Shown here: piece after piece, positions 25,448 through 34,032 of the stretch | Layout: every line of letters begins with the position of its first letter | Position numbering within the stretch: position 1 is the first letter of the stretch | Assembly (NCBI GenBank): GCA_001464795.1 | Contig: LNEB01000003.1 | Location: 62,001 to 126,000, forward strand | Direction of reading: 5' to 3' | DNA length: 64,000 nt | Source of the DNA: Bdellovibrionales bacterium Ga0074139 | GTDB taxonomy: Bacteria > Bdellovibrionota > Bdellovibrionia > Bdellovibrionales > Bdellovibrionaceae | Made by a program: the position numbers and the translations under genes | The notes under the pieces: model-generated | Database searches by the model: none | The model's input: only the letters and a program-made list of their open reading frames with translations | Told to the model about the DNA's origin: nothing

Positions 25448-26215
25448 ATGAATTTTCAAATCCTTAGCCTTTTTCCAGAGATGATTCAGTCCTACCTTCA
25501 AGAAGGGGTAGTGGGCTCTGCGTTTAAGAAAAATCTTTTTTCACTGCAGCTGATCAACCCCCGAGACTTTTCAGTAGATAATCACAAAAGTGTGGACGAC
25601 CGACCTTTTGGCGGTGGCGATGGCATGGTGATGATGCCAGAAACCATGGAGCTTGCATTGGAATCAAGGCTCGAAAAAGCCGATCATGTGGTTTATTTAT
25701 CTCCACAAGGTTCGGCTTTGAATGAAAAAAAAGTTCAAGAATTTTATCAGAAAAAAAATGTGACTTTGATTTGCGGGCGCTATGCCGGACTTGATCAAAG
25801 ATTTATCAACACGCACGTGAATGAAGAAATTTCCATTGGTGATTTTGTGATCTCTGGAGGAGAGCTTGCCGCATTATGCATAGTTGATGCTGTGGTTAGA
25901 AAAATTCCTGGAAGCCTGGGTCACTTAGATTCTGCCACTGATGATAGCTTTGCTAACCCTGGTGGTGGATTGGAGTGCCCCTTATTTACCAGACCTCAGA
26001 TATGGCAAAACCAAGCCGTGCCAGAAATATTACTTTCAGGGCACCATGGACGAATTCAAATCTGGAGAGATCAAGTGGCTAAACTTGTGACGATGAAAAA
26101 GAGGCCTGATTTGGTCAAGCTTAATGATTTTGAAAAAAAAGGCTTACAAAAATTTTATTCGCAGTTAAGTGCTGTTGATAAAAAAGTCTGTGACATTGAG
26201 GGGATGGAATTTTGA
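25448..26215 (+). CDS. trmD: tRNA (guanine-37-N1)-methyltransferase
   Basis: 255 residues. SPOUT knot residues are all visible: NPRDFSVDNHKSVDDRPFGGGDGMVM, ICGRYAGLDQRFI, EISIGDFVISGGELAA and the C-terminal WRDQVAKLVTMKKRPDL. Uses S-adenosylmethionine to make m1G37 in tRNA, which prevents frameshifting. The next methyltransferase gene overlaps its stop (TTGA). Confidence 0.97.
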   Translation: MNFQILSLFPEMIQSYLQEGVVGSAFKKNLFSLQLINPRDFSVDNHKSVDDRPFGGGDGMVMMPETMELALESRLEKADHVVYLSPQGSALNEKKVQEFYQKKNVTLICGRYAGLDQRFINTHVNEEISIGDFVISGGELAALCIVDAVVRKIPGSLGHLDSATDDSFANPGGGLECPLFTRPQIWQNQAVPEILLSGHHGRIQIWRDQVAKLVTMKKRPDLVKLNDFEKKGLQKFYSQLSAVDKKVCDIEGMEF

Positions 26216-26778
26216 AGCCAAAAATTGCCATTGCTCTTGTTCATTATCCCATTTTAGACGGCCAAAAGGATGTGGTTGCCACTAACATTACCAATTTTGA
26301 CATCCATGATATTGCAAGGGCTGCGACCGTGTACGCCGTCGATCGGTACTACATTATCCATCCGGTTCAAGAACAGCTGATGTTTGTCGAGCGAGTTCTG
26401 GATCATTGGAAAGTGGGAACGGGTTCCAAATTCAATCCCATGCGAAAAACAGCCCTGAATCCTGTGCGGACGGCTCCCAATTTAGAAGCGGCCTTGGCCG
26501 ATTGGGGGGCTGAAAATCCAGTCATTTTAAGCACTCATGCCCGAGCGGTCGAGGGAGCTGAAGCTTGGAGCTTTCAAGCCACCAGGGAGCTTTTGAAAAA
26601 GGGTGAAAGACCACTATTTTTAATGTTTGGCACCGGTTACGGGCTGACTGATGATTTTATGCGTTCTCAAGGTGGAGTTTTGGAAAGTATTAAAGGTTCG
26701 GGTGCTCAAGATTACCGTCACCTTTCTGTGAGGTCAGCGGTAAGCATCATTCTTGACCGACTGCTGGGGACATGGTAG
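26212..26778 (+). CDS. SPOUT-type RNA methyltransferase (PF09936 family)
   Basis: 188 residues. Begins IAIALVHYPILDGQKDVVATNITNFDIHDIARAA, the signature of the Methyltrn_RNA_4 family, and ends in a SPOUT-like SAM site (PLFLMFGTGYGLTDDF). Starts with TTG overlapping the trmD stop by 4 nt. These proteins are found fused to or next to TrmD in delta-proteobacterial and Aquifex-like genomes; their target base is unknown to me. Confidence 0.86.
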   Translation: MKPKIAIALVHYPILDGQKDVVATNITNFDIHDIARAATVYAVDRYYIIHPVQEQLMFVERVLDHWKVGTGSKFNPMRKTALNPVRTAPNLEAALADWGAENPVILSTHARAVEGAEAWSFQATRELLKKGERPLFLMFGTGYGLTDDFMRSQGGVLESIKGSGAQDYRHLSVRSAVSIILDRLLGTW

Positions 26779-26823
26779 TTCATAACGCTTCTTGATAAAA
26801 TCGCAATCGAAGGACGGACACAA

Positions 26824-27246
26824 ATGGCTAAAAAGAAAACAGTAAAAGCAGCTTCTGAAAATAAAGTTGAAACAAATCTTGTTCGTCGTGTGACGGCTCG
26901 AAAAACTCCTAAATCCATCGCAAACTTTGGCTCGGGCGATACAGTTAACGTTTATGTTAAAGTAAAAGAAGGCGATAAAGAACGCGTTCAGCTTTACAAA
27001 GGTATTGTCATTAAAACTCAAGGCTCTGGTTCTTCGCGATCTTTCACAGTTAGAAAAATTTCTGCTGGTGTGGGCGTTGAAAGAACATTTCCAATGACAA
27101 GCCCGGCCCTTGACCGAGTGGAACTTGTTGCCACTGGTAAAGTTCGCAGATCAAAGCTTTATTATCTTCGTGGTTTAGAAGGCAAATCAGCTCGTATCGA
27201 GTCTGAATTAGCGGCTCCCATTTCAGCCACTGAATCTGCTGAGTAA
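26824..27246 (+). CDS. rplS: 50S ribosomal protein L19
   Basis: 140 residues, longer than the usual 115: the L19 core ([26 protein letters not shown], then [18 protein letters not shown]) is preceded by a Lys/Ala-rich extension of about 35 residues and followed by an Ala/Ser/Glu tail. Lies at the 30S-50S interface. AAGGACGG precedes the ATG. Confidence 0.96.
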   Translation: MAKKKTVKAASENKVETNLVRRVTARKTPKSIANFGSGDTVNVYVKVKEGDKERVQLYKGIVIKTQGSGSSRSFTVRKISAGVGVERTFPMTSPALDRVELVATGKVRRSKLYYLRGLEGKSARIESELAAPISATESAE

Positions 27247-27252
27247 TTTTTT

Positions 27253-27879
27253 TTGAATTCTAAAAATTTTGATAAAATTGACTGGAAGCCCTTCAAACAA
27301 GAAGGGCTTTTTGTTTTTGGTGTGGATGAAGTCGGCAGAGGTTGCTTAGCTGGTGATGTCTATGCAGCAGCTGTCATTTTACCTCATCATGAATGGGATC
27401 AGGATTTAACAGACTCCAAACTATTATCCGAAAGCCGGCGTGAAGCTTGGGCTTATAAAATTCAATCAGAAGCTAGGTACGGAATTGGAATTGCTAATAT
27501 TAGTGAAATTGAATCACTTAATATTTTGCATGCCAGTTTACTTGCAATGAAAAGAGCTGTGGAAAATGTAGTCGGGGTGGATTCTGGTTGGGTTCTTGTG
27601 GATGGAAATAAAAAAATATCCAACCTCAAACCCGGGTACCAGCAGCAAACCTTTGTCAAAGGTGACCTCAGGCTCGCTCCGATTAGTGCGGCCTCCATTG
27701 TTGCGAAAGTGGCACGTGATCAGAAGATGAAGGAACTTGCACTTGTCTACCCTCAATACGGATTTGAAATTCACAAAGGTTACGCCACACCAATTCACCG
27801 AGAAGCGATCCAAAAGTACGGACCAACTCCGCTGCATCGAAAAACTTTTAGCGGAGTTAAAGAGTACCTCTCGCTGTAA
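27253..27879 (+). CDS. rnhB: ribonuclease HII
   Basis: 208 residues. Active-site acidic residues are in [20 protein letters not shown] (D, E) with LTDSKLLSE and [23 protein letters not shown] is the conserved central helix. Removes RNA from RNA-DNA hybrids and single ribonucleotides from DNA. Starts with TTG 6 bp after the rplS stop with no Shine-Dalgarno, so translation is probably coupled. The 3' 143 bp overlap yraN in another frame. Confidence 0.95.
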   Translation: MNSKNFDKIDWKPFKQEGLFVFGVDEVGRGCLAGDVYAAAVILPHHEWDQDLTDSKLLSESRREAWAYKIQSEARYGIGIANISEIESLNILHASLLAMKRAVENVVGVDSGWVLVDGNKKISNLKPGYQQQTFVKGDLRLAPISAASIVAKVARDQKMKELALVYPQYGFEIHKGYATPIHREAIQKYGPTPLHRKTFSGVKEYLSL

Positions 27880-28195
27880 ACAATTTGTTGGTCTTGAATC
27901 CGAGTTTAAAGTCGCTTTGTATCTGCATCAAAAAAATTATTTTATTCTGAATCATCGCTTCAAGACTCCATTTGCTGAGGTGGATCTTTTTATTGAAAAT
28001 CAAAAGCAAGAGCTTGCATTAGTGGAAGTGAAAACATTAACACACCTGGAATGGATGGAAGAAAGAGTTTCAAGCTCACAAAGACAAAGATTGATCAGAG
28101 CCTGCGAGTGGATGCAGGCAAGAAAAGATATATCTGTGACTGTTTTGGTAGCCTTTGTTTATAATAAACAAATAAAGATTTATAATTTAGATTAA
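27737..28195 (+). CDS. YraN / UPF0102 endonuclease-like protein
   Basis: Up to 152 residues. The PD-(D/E)xK-like core is clear from about residue 53: [20 protein letters not shown], then TPFAEVDLF and ALVEVK, matching E-x-D and V-E-V-K of UPF0102. No ATG, GTG or TTG occurs between the end of rnhB and that core, so the start must lie inside rnhB; the TTGs at 27737 and 27743 are the only usual start codons available. The first 45 or so residues therefore duplicate rnhB coding DNA in another frame. Confidence 0.8.
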   Translation: MHLSTLNTDLKFTKVTPHQFTEKRSKSTDQLRCIEKLLAELKSTSRCKQFVGLESEFKVALYLHQKNYFILNHRFKTPFAEVDLFIENQKQELALVEVKTLTHLEWMEERVSSSQRQRLIRACEWMQARKDISVTVLVAFVYNKQIKIYNLD

Positions 28196-30582
28196 TTTCT
28201 GAATTGATCAAGTGTTGACCTGGGTGGCGCTGGCTTGGGAACTCCATCAAAACTAAATTCAAACCCAATCAATGTTCTTATGTCACCACCAACTTGTTGA
28301 TCTTGAGTGAAATTAATTTGCCAGCATTCGCCTGGGGGTTTTAACTGAGCAATATAGCCCCAGGATTTAATTTGCTGACCTTGAGATGAGTTTTTAAAGT
28401 TATTATCGTAAACAAATTGTCCGACAAAATTGAGAGCTCGATTGGAAAAACCTAATCCAAAACTGATATCTTCCACTCGCTTTGATTCATCGACTCTTTG
28501 GCCTTGAACGATGGTGTAGGTTTTCTCTAGGCCCAGTTCAAAAAACTGACCCTTTTCGTTGATAAAAGCAGTTCTGGTTTTTACGTTCGTTACATTTTGC
28601 TTAGGAAAATAATTAAAACTGGTGTTGGTTTCTATATTTTCAAAGCGAACAGTTAAAAGGCCTGCAAGATCGGACCAGGGACTGGCGCCATTTTGTTGCG
28701 ACTCTCGGCTGAGGTTGTAGCTTTGTGAAAGTTTAAATTGCACCACTTGACGGTAAAGAGCTGTGTCGCCGGACCATAACCTTTGAATCAATCGGTTATT
28801 AAGTGAAAGAGTGACGAGGTTTCGGTCCAGAATTCGGTCTGTTTCATCAAACTGAACACCGAGACCACTATTAAGATCTCCGTCCGACACAGGTGTAGCG
28901 GATCCTATGGTGGGGCTTACAAAAGTTTGCAAAGGAAAGAATGAACTTTCCTCTGCATAGAGGTAGGGAATATTAGAATAGCTGACTTCTGGTTCTATCA
29001 GATGTTTGAACCTTTCACTTTCAAGGGATGTTTGACCGTAGACTCGGGAAAACTGCATTCGACTTGTCAGTTCTGTTTTTACAAATCGACGGGTGAGCTG
29101 ACGGTCATCACCCACGGGGAAAAAATATTGAGTTTCCCGGTAAGTCACTTTTGGAATCACATCGATGGCTTCATGAAATCTAAAAAAACCTGTGATCTGA
29201 GGTTTTAGATCAATTCTTTGGCCGACACGAATCAAGTCGATGCCGTCGTTGAATTCTCCGTCAAAGGTATAATCACAGTTGGGATCATTTTCACAATCGG
29301 GTCCTTGAGGATTGGTGGGGTAGGCCCCAGTTCCACTAGCCGTTAAATCATCATAGGGTTGAAAACTACGGGTAAAGTTTGAATATCTTAAATCCCAATT
29401 GTAACGAAAAGGGGAGTCTGCAATTTTTTGTGAAGTTTGAGAAAAGCTAATTTCAGGCAATCTGTGAACGGCATCTTCGTTGTTAGATAAGGGATCAGCA
29501 CGCAGAAGATTGATGTAGTAGGAGCTGTCAATACTGGTGTGAAAATCATCAGAATTTTTTGAAAAGCTCACACGGTTTTCAAGGGCTGGTTCTGAAAGTC
29601 CCCGCTGAAAGGCTTCCTTTTCAAAATCCAAAGGAAACCTGAGATCAGAAGCGTTGTGAAGTTGCATTCTTTGCGTCCAGCCATTTTCCAATTCCAGGTG
29701 GTGCTGATAATGCAAATACCAACGACTGAAAGTGGCATCCTTATCTGTGCCCGTTCGAAAACGTTGTAAATCACTTCCTGTTTTTGCAAAGACGCGGTCA
29801 TTGATCCATGCCGTGTCTAATTCACCTTTTGATTTTTCGGTTAAAGCGAAGCGGTAATTGGCAAGTCCCATCAGTCTTCTTTTTTCAAAGTTTTTTAAAG
29901 TCACAGTTAAATCTTGGCTGCGATCGATGGCCCAAAAATAACTTTGTGCGACTTCGGCTCCACCCGCTTCAGAAGAGCCAATGGTAGGAGTCAAAAGTCC
30001 TGATTGGCGATCACTTTTTAATGGCACAACCAGGTAGGGGAGCCAAAGCACGGGAACTCCACCAATGCGCATGACAGAATTTTTAATGTAAGCATAGCCA
30101 CCTAATTCAGCACGAATACTTTGCCCTGTGAAGCTCCAGGTGGAGGGACAATTGGTACAAGCCGTGTAGTTCGCATCTTGAACATAAAATTCATCATCAC
30201 CAATTTTTTGCAGCAGATCACCTTCGAAGGAAACATTTCCTGAAGTCACAAAACCATTTTTAATAAGACCAGTGCCTGTTTCGTAATCTAAAAGAATTTC
30301 TTCACCCACAAGACTTTGGGTCGAAGTGGTCACTTGAACACGGCCTTTCAATTCTAATTTTTTAGAGCGTAGAAAAATGACGGCACGGTCACACATGATG
30401 TGTTGATCACCTTTAACGATTTGAACATTTCCGTTAAGTTCAATTTGTTCTTTTTCTAGGTCACGTAACAGTTCATCGGCCTGAAGTGTGAGTCCTTGGA
30501 TTTTAGCCTTTGGACTGGCCAAGGCCACAGGGCTTAAAAAAAGAAGACCGATCAGAATAGAAAGTGAGAACTGAATTAACAT
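28192..30582 (-). CDS. lptD: LPS-assembly outer-membrane protein LptD
   Basis: 796 residues. Signal peptide (FSLSILIGLLFLSPVALA), N-terminal OstA/LptA-like beta-jellyroll (LTLQADELLRDLEKEQIELNGNVQ), then the LptD barrel with VLWLPYLVVPLKSDRQSGLLTPTIGSS, a highly conserved block. A cysteine pair CTNC lies near residue 142. Inserts LPS into the outer leaflet together with LptE. The stop overlaps the yraN stop tail to tail. Confidence 0.93.
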   Translation of the reverse strand: MLIQFSLSILIGLLFLSPVALASPKAKIQGLTLQADELLRDLEKEQIELNGNVQIVKGDQHIMCDRAVIFLRSKKLELKGRVQVTTSTQSLVGEEILLDYETGTGLIKNGFVTSGNVSFEGDLLQKIGDDEFYVQDANYTACTNCPSTWSFTGQSIRAELGGYAYIKNSVMRIGGVPVLWLPYLVVPLKSDRQSGLLTPTIGSSEAGGAEVAQSYFWAIDRSQDLTVTLKNFEKRRLMGLANYRFALTEKSKGELDTAWINDRVFAKTGSDLQRFRTGTDKDATFSRWYLHYQHHLELENGWTQRMQLHNASDLRFPLDFEKEAFQRGLSEPALENRVSFSKNSDDFHTSIDSSYYINLLRADPLSNNEDAVHRLPEISFSQTSQKIADSPFRYNWDLRYSNFTRSFQPYDDLTASGTGAYPTNPQGPDCENDPNCDYTFDGEFNDGIDLIRVGQRIDLKPQITGFFRFHEAIDVIPKVTYRETQYFFPVGDDRQLTRRFVKTELTSRMQFSRVYGQTSLESERFKHLIEPEVSYSNIPYLYAEESSFFPLQTFVSPTIGSATPVSDGDLNSGLGVQFDETDRILDRNLVTLSLNNRLIQRLWSGDTALYRQVVQFKLSQSYNLSRESQQNGASPWSDLAGLLTVRFENIETNTSFNYFPKQNVTNVKTRTAFINEKGQFFELGLEKTYTIVQGQRVDESKRVEDISFGLGFSNRALNFVGQFVYDNNFKNSSQGQQIKSWGYIAQLKPPGECWQINFTQDQQVGGDIRTLIGFEFSFDGVPKPAPPRSTLDQFRN

Positions 30583-30691
30583 TCGAGTTCAAGTGTAGAG
30601 AGAGCCTGATTCAATGGCAATCTGGTCTTATGTCGCCTGTGGTAAATTTTAATTAATCCGATGAACTTATTAACAATTGATGGGAGCCAAA

Positions 30692-31066
30692 ATGCAAGCA
30701 ATGGTAAAAAGACGTGGCGAGTGGACGGTTGTGACGATGAAGGGAAGAGTGGAGCTGGAAAAAACAGCTGCTTTTCGAGAGGCTTGCTTGAAATCTTTAT
30801 TACAAGGTCCAGTCATTTTTGAAATGTCCAGTTTGCAATTCGTAGGTTCCACTGGAATGACCGAGTTTTTTCAATGTTTGGCTGATGTGCAAAACGTCAA
30901 TAACTGTGATGTCAGTATGGTAGGACTTAGCGAAGACTTTAAGAGATTTGTAACAATTTCGTCAGCAGCTACAATTAAAGCTTTTGGCCGCATCGAAGAG
31001 GCCTTTAGCTCGAATGTTTCTCGGACTCTCGAATCTCTTGCAGTTTCTGACTTAAAGATAGATTAA
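30692..31066 (+). CDS. STAS-domain protein (anti-sigma-antagonist-like)
   Basis: 124 residues from the ATG at 30692, six bases after GGGAG; an upstream TTG/ATG at 30677/30680 is in frame but lies on that ribosome-binding site. STAS fold: RGEWTVVTMKGRVELEKTAAFREA, then MSSLQFVGSTGMTEF, where Ser-Thr-Gly-Met stands at the usual phospho-serine site (SSG). Probably a switch partner for an anti-sigma kinase or part of a phospholipid-transport complex; no partner nearby. Its last 62 bp overlap the convergent coiled-coil gene. Confidence 0.82.
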   Translation: MQAMVKRRGEWTVVTMKGRVELEKTAAFREACLKSLLQGPVIFEMSSLQFVGSTGMTEFFQCLADVQNVNNCDVSMVGLSEDFKRFVTISSAATIKAFGRIEEAFSSNVSRTLESLAVSDLKID

Positions 31067-31988
31067 GTTTTTCTAAAGCATTTAAGCTTTGAGTCAGTCT
31101 TTCTGACTCTTCATTTTTTTGATTCCACATAAAGCGCATGGATTCTAGCTGCCTTTTCAATTGCATAATTTCTTGATCATATTTCATTCGGCTTTCATGC
31201 TCAGAATTGACATAGTCTTTTAGATCTTGATTTTCAATCTCGAGGCGAGTCTGCGCCCCTGTACTGGCATTTAGCTTTTCTTGAAGTCTTAGGATTTCCG
31301 TTTCTAAGCGAGACTTCATATCCACTTTTGATCGTTCCAGTTCAATCACCCGATTTTCAAGCTCGGCCTGGTTTTCAAGAGTTGAGGACATTTTTTTTAT
31401 CTGATCCTGGGACATTCGAACTTCTAATTTAAGGGAGCGATTTTCATCTGATAAAAGTTGCTTTTGTTTCTCTGTGAGTTCAATCACATCAAGTCTTTGC
31501 TTTTGAACTTCTTCAATCTGATTTTTTGTGTGCTTAAGAAGCTCTTGCATCTGCACACGAACATCCTGAAGCTGAGAATCCTTTAAACCCATTTGGCGCT
31601 GAAGACCGTCTAATTTAATTTGTGCTTCATCACGAGAGTTTTTTAAGGCCGTGATATAGGGTTTTACCTGGATGCGAATTTTGTCATGATATTTCTTAAA
31701 TCGTTCAACTTCAGAAATCAAAGGCTCTAGCTGCCTGATTTTGGCAGTTAGGACTTCCTTTTCATCTTCCATTTCATCCACTTTGTTTTTCCAAGCTTGA
31801 TCTTTTTCTTTTAAAACTTGGACTTGATCTTGGAAATTAAGAATTTGATTTTTTTGATTGAAATTTTCAGTTTGTAATTCTTGGTTAAGATCTTCGAGAC
31901 TTGCCAAGCGGCGAGTGAACATCTTCATTCTTTCCATGAGATCTTCGTTTTGAGAAATGAGATTTTCAACAGTCGCGGATTTCATTAT
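31005..31988 (-). CDS. long coiled-coil protein
   Basis: About 327 residues, almost all heptad-repeat coiled coil rich in Glu, Lys, Gln and Leu (for example LIDKKQ-like and LRQLEPLISEVERFKKYHD). No signal peptide or membrane segment, so probably a cytoplasmic structural or scaffold protein. Start chosen at the ATG at 31988 after AAAGGA; an ATG at 32069 would add 27 residues. Convergent with and overlapping the STAS gene. Confidence 0.75.
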   Translation of the reverse strand: MMKSATVENLISQNEDLMERMKMFTRRLASLEDLNQELQTENFNQKNQILNFQDQVQVLKEKDQAWKNKVDEMEDEKEVLTAKIRQLEPLISEVERFKKYHDKIRIQVKPYITALKNSRDEAQIKLDGLQRQMGLKDSQLQDVRVQMQELLKHTKNQIEEVQKQRLDVIELTEKQKQLLSDENRSLKLEVRMSQDQIKKMSSTLENQAELENRVIELERSKVDMKSRLETEILRLQEKLNASTGAQTRLEIENQDLKDYVNSEHESRMKYDQEIMQLKRQLESMRFMWNQKNEESERLTQSLNALEKLNLSLSQKLQEIRESEKHSS

Positions 31989-32183
31989 GTCCTTTGAAAC
32001 ATAAGATTCGCTTCGGATGTGGGTCTCATTGGTAAATTCGTGATCTTGTAAGAAAGGCTTCAATTCCATACGTTTATCGTCTCAAATTCATACATAACTT
32101 GCAAATCCATCACTCGCCCAAGGGCTTAAAACCTAGACTTTGGGCTATCAAGACTCACAGACAATCGTCCGATATTATCTATT

Positions 32184-32786
32184 ATGTCCAATGCGGCAAT
32201 TAAAGTAGATAAGGCTCAGCTTGAGAAGGCGATGACTGTTGCACAAACTCAGCAAGAGTCTAAAATTTTTGAGATGAACCATGAACCAGTGGATTTTGGT
32301 AAAGCCGATAGCTTTCGCTACAATATTTTAAGCTGGGTTCTGAACGAGCAGTACGACCGAGCCATCCAGGAATTGAGAAGTTTTGCAACTCAAGATTCTG
32401 AGTACCCTAACTTTAAAGAAAAAGTGGAAAGACTTGCATTGCATTCGGTGGATCTTGTTTACGCTATTAAAGCAAAACGAAATTTTCCAGGCCTATCAAG
32501 TTTAACAAGAGCTAAGCAGCAAGAGCTAAGAGAAAAATTCAAAGTTCATTTTAAAGAACTTCAAGCTGTGATGAAAAGAATTGAAAAGATTCAAGTGGAT
32601 TTAAGAATTGAAGACGCCAGATCCACCATTTATATCATCCGAGCTTTGTGGCTGGCAGGTGCTGCCATCGCTATTTTAGCATTTATGCAAGAGGTGGTCA
32701 GAGGCTTGGCGGTCACCAGCAGTATTGTCATGAGCGATTTGCTGAATCAAGTCGTCGAAATGATCTTTGGATTCATCGGTTTTTAA
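32184..32786 (+). CDS. hypothetical protein with C-terminal membrane segments
   Basis: 200 residues: a helical soluble part of about 150 residues (DSFRYNILSWVLNEQYDRAI; FKVHFKELQAVMKRIEKIQ), then two hydrophobic helices (AGAAIAILAFM... and SDLLNQVVEMIFGFIGF). Probably anchored by its tail in the inner membrane with the bulk in the cytoplasm. Family not recognised. Convergent with the VKOR gene, one base between stops. Confidence 0.72.
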   Translation: MSNAAIKVDKAQLEKAMTVAQTQQESKIFEMNHEPVDFGKADSFRYNILSWVLNEQYDRAIQELRSFATQDSEYPNFKEKVERLALHSVDLVYAIKAKRNFPGLSSLTRAKQQELREKFKVHFKELQAVMKRIEKIQVDLRIEDARSTIYIIRALWLAGAAIAILAFMQEVVRGLAVTSSIVMSDLLNQVVEMIFGFIGF

Positions 32787-32787
32787 A

Positions 32788-33978
32788 TTATCTGATCAGC
32801 TGATCAGCGGCCTCAAGCACTGGCAAAAACTGGCCTCCAGAAAGACTTTTCCCATTGATAAAAAAGGCCGGTGTTCCTTGGATTTGTGCAGCAATTCCTT
32901 CCTGTGCCATTTTTTGAATTTGCACTTTGGAATTATCATCAGACATGCACTTTTTTAAATCCTCACAGTTGCTGGAAACTTTAGTATCACAAAGCATTTT
33001 ATCTACGTCTTCCATGCGTGATTGTTGGCGAAATTGGTCCTGACCATTAAAAATACTTTGTGCCATGTCCCAACCCTTTTTTTCTAAACTTTCTGCACAA
33101 TAAGTCGCAAGAGCCAACCTGCAGGAAATTCCATCTCCACGGCCTTCGAAAGCGGGACTGGGGTTGCAAGTACCATCCAAAGGAAAAGGTTTAAACAAAA
33201 GAGCCACATCTTTCCGGGATTGAGTGAATGATTTTAAAGTGGGTGCAGCAAATTTACAGTGAGGACAGCGGAAATCCGCAAATTCCACAATGACCATTCG
33301 GGCTTGATCAACGGGGGCTCCGAGGTGAAGTCCTGAAGTAAGGTCAAAGCTTTGCACAGGGGCTGCTTGCCAAGCGGAGATTTGATCTTGAACGATGCCT
33401 TTAGCAGCTGATCCAGTCATAGGACCCGCCCAAGCAGAGGAGAGAACAAACACAGCCACTGGAACAGACACAATCAAGCCCCAGGTGGTTTTATCTTGAA
33501 CCACTTGAACGACGTGTTGAAAAAAAGCAAGTGGTTGAAGCCCTGCTAAATGAATCAATACCAGGCCGGCCGTCGAGAGTGCATAGGTTAAAACACAAAA
33601 TAAACAAAAGTTACTGAGCTGGGTGAAGGAAATTAAAGCCATCACCACGGAGGCCAGAAATATAATAACTGAGCCGATGGCAGTGGTTCGGCCCCAAAGA
33701 CTACTTGTTTTTTGAGGATTCAGGAATGCCAGAGACTGAACGAGTAAAAAGACAGCGTTTGTTACCAAGCCCCAAAGGGCCAAGGGAAATCCTAAAACTT
33801 TAGCATAAGAAGACGTGCTGACCACATCACAGTTCCAAAGGGCATTCACGTTACAAAAGCTTTCCCCAGAAGATGTGCCATTTTGTAAGGCATAAAACTT
33901 TTGGGTGAGGTAAAAATGAAAGCCAATGGCCAGAACAGTCAAGATGATATTGATAAGAAGTGGTTTTGTTTTTAACAT
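32788..33978 (-). CDS. VKOR-DsbA fusion, disulfide-forming enzyme
   Basis: 396 residues. Residues 1-180 form a four- or five-helix vitamin-K-epoxide-reductase domain with loop cysteines C42 and C50, the S/T-rich loop SSYAKVLGFPLALWG, and the quinone-site C125-x-x-C128. After a further membrane helix, residues 205-396 are a periplasmic thioredoxin-fold DsbA domain with active site C238-P-H-C241. Oxidises exported cysteines and passes electrons to quinone in one chain, replacing DsbA plus DsbB. Fits the many Cys-rich secreted proteins here. Confidence 0.9.
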   Translation of the reverse strand: MLKTKPLLINIILTVLAIGFHFYLTQKFYALQNGTSSGESFCNVNALWNCDVVSTSSYAKVLGFPLALWGLVTNAVFLLVQSLAFLNPQKTSSLWGRTTAIGSVIIFLASVVMALISFTQLSNFCLFCVLTYALSTAGLVLIHLAGLQPLAFFQHVVQVVQDKTTWGLIVSVPVAVFVLSSAWAGPMTGSAAKGIVQDQISAWQAAPVQSFDLTSGLHLGAPVDQARMVIVEFADFRCPHCKFAAPTLKSFTQSRKDVALLFKPFPLDGTCNPSPAFEGRGDGISCRLALATYCAESLEKKGWDMAQSIFNGQDQFRQQSRMEDVDKMLCDTKVSSNCEDLKKCMSDDNSKVQIQKMAQEGIAAQIQGTPAFFINGKSLSGGQFLPVLEAADQLIR

Positions 33979-34032
33979 AATAAGGAAATCAAATCACGGT
34001 TTTACGGCCGTTGCAAGACTTGGGGTCATGAA

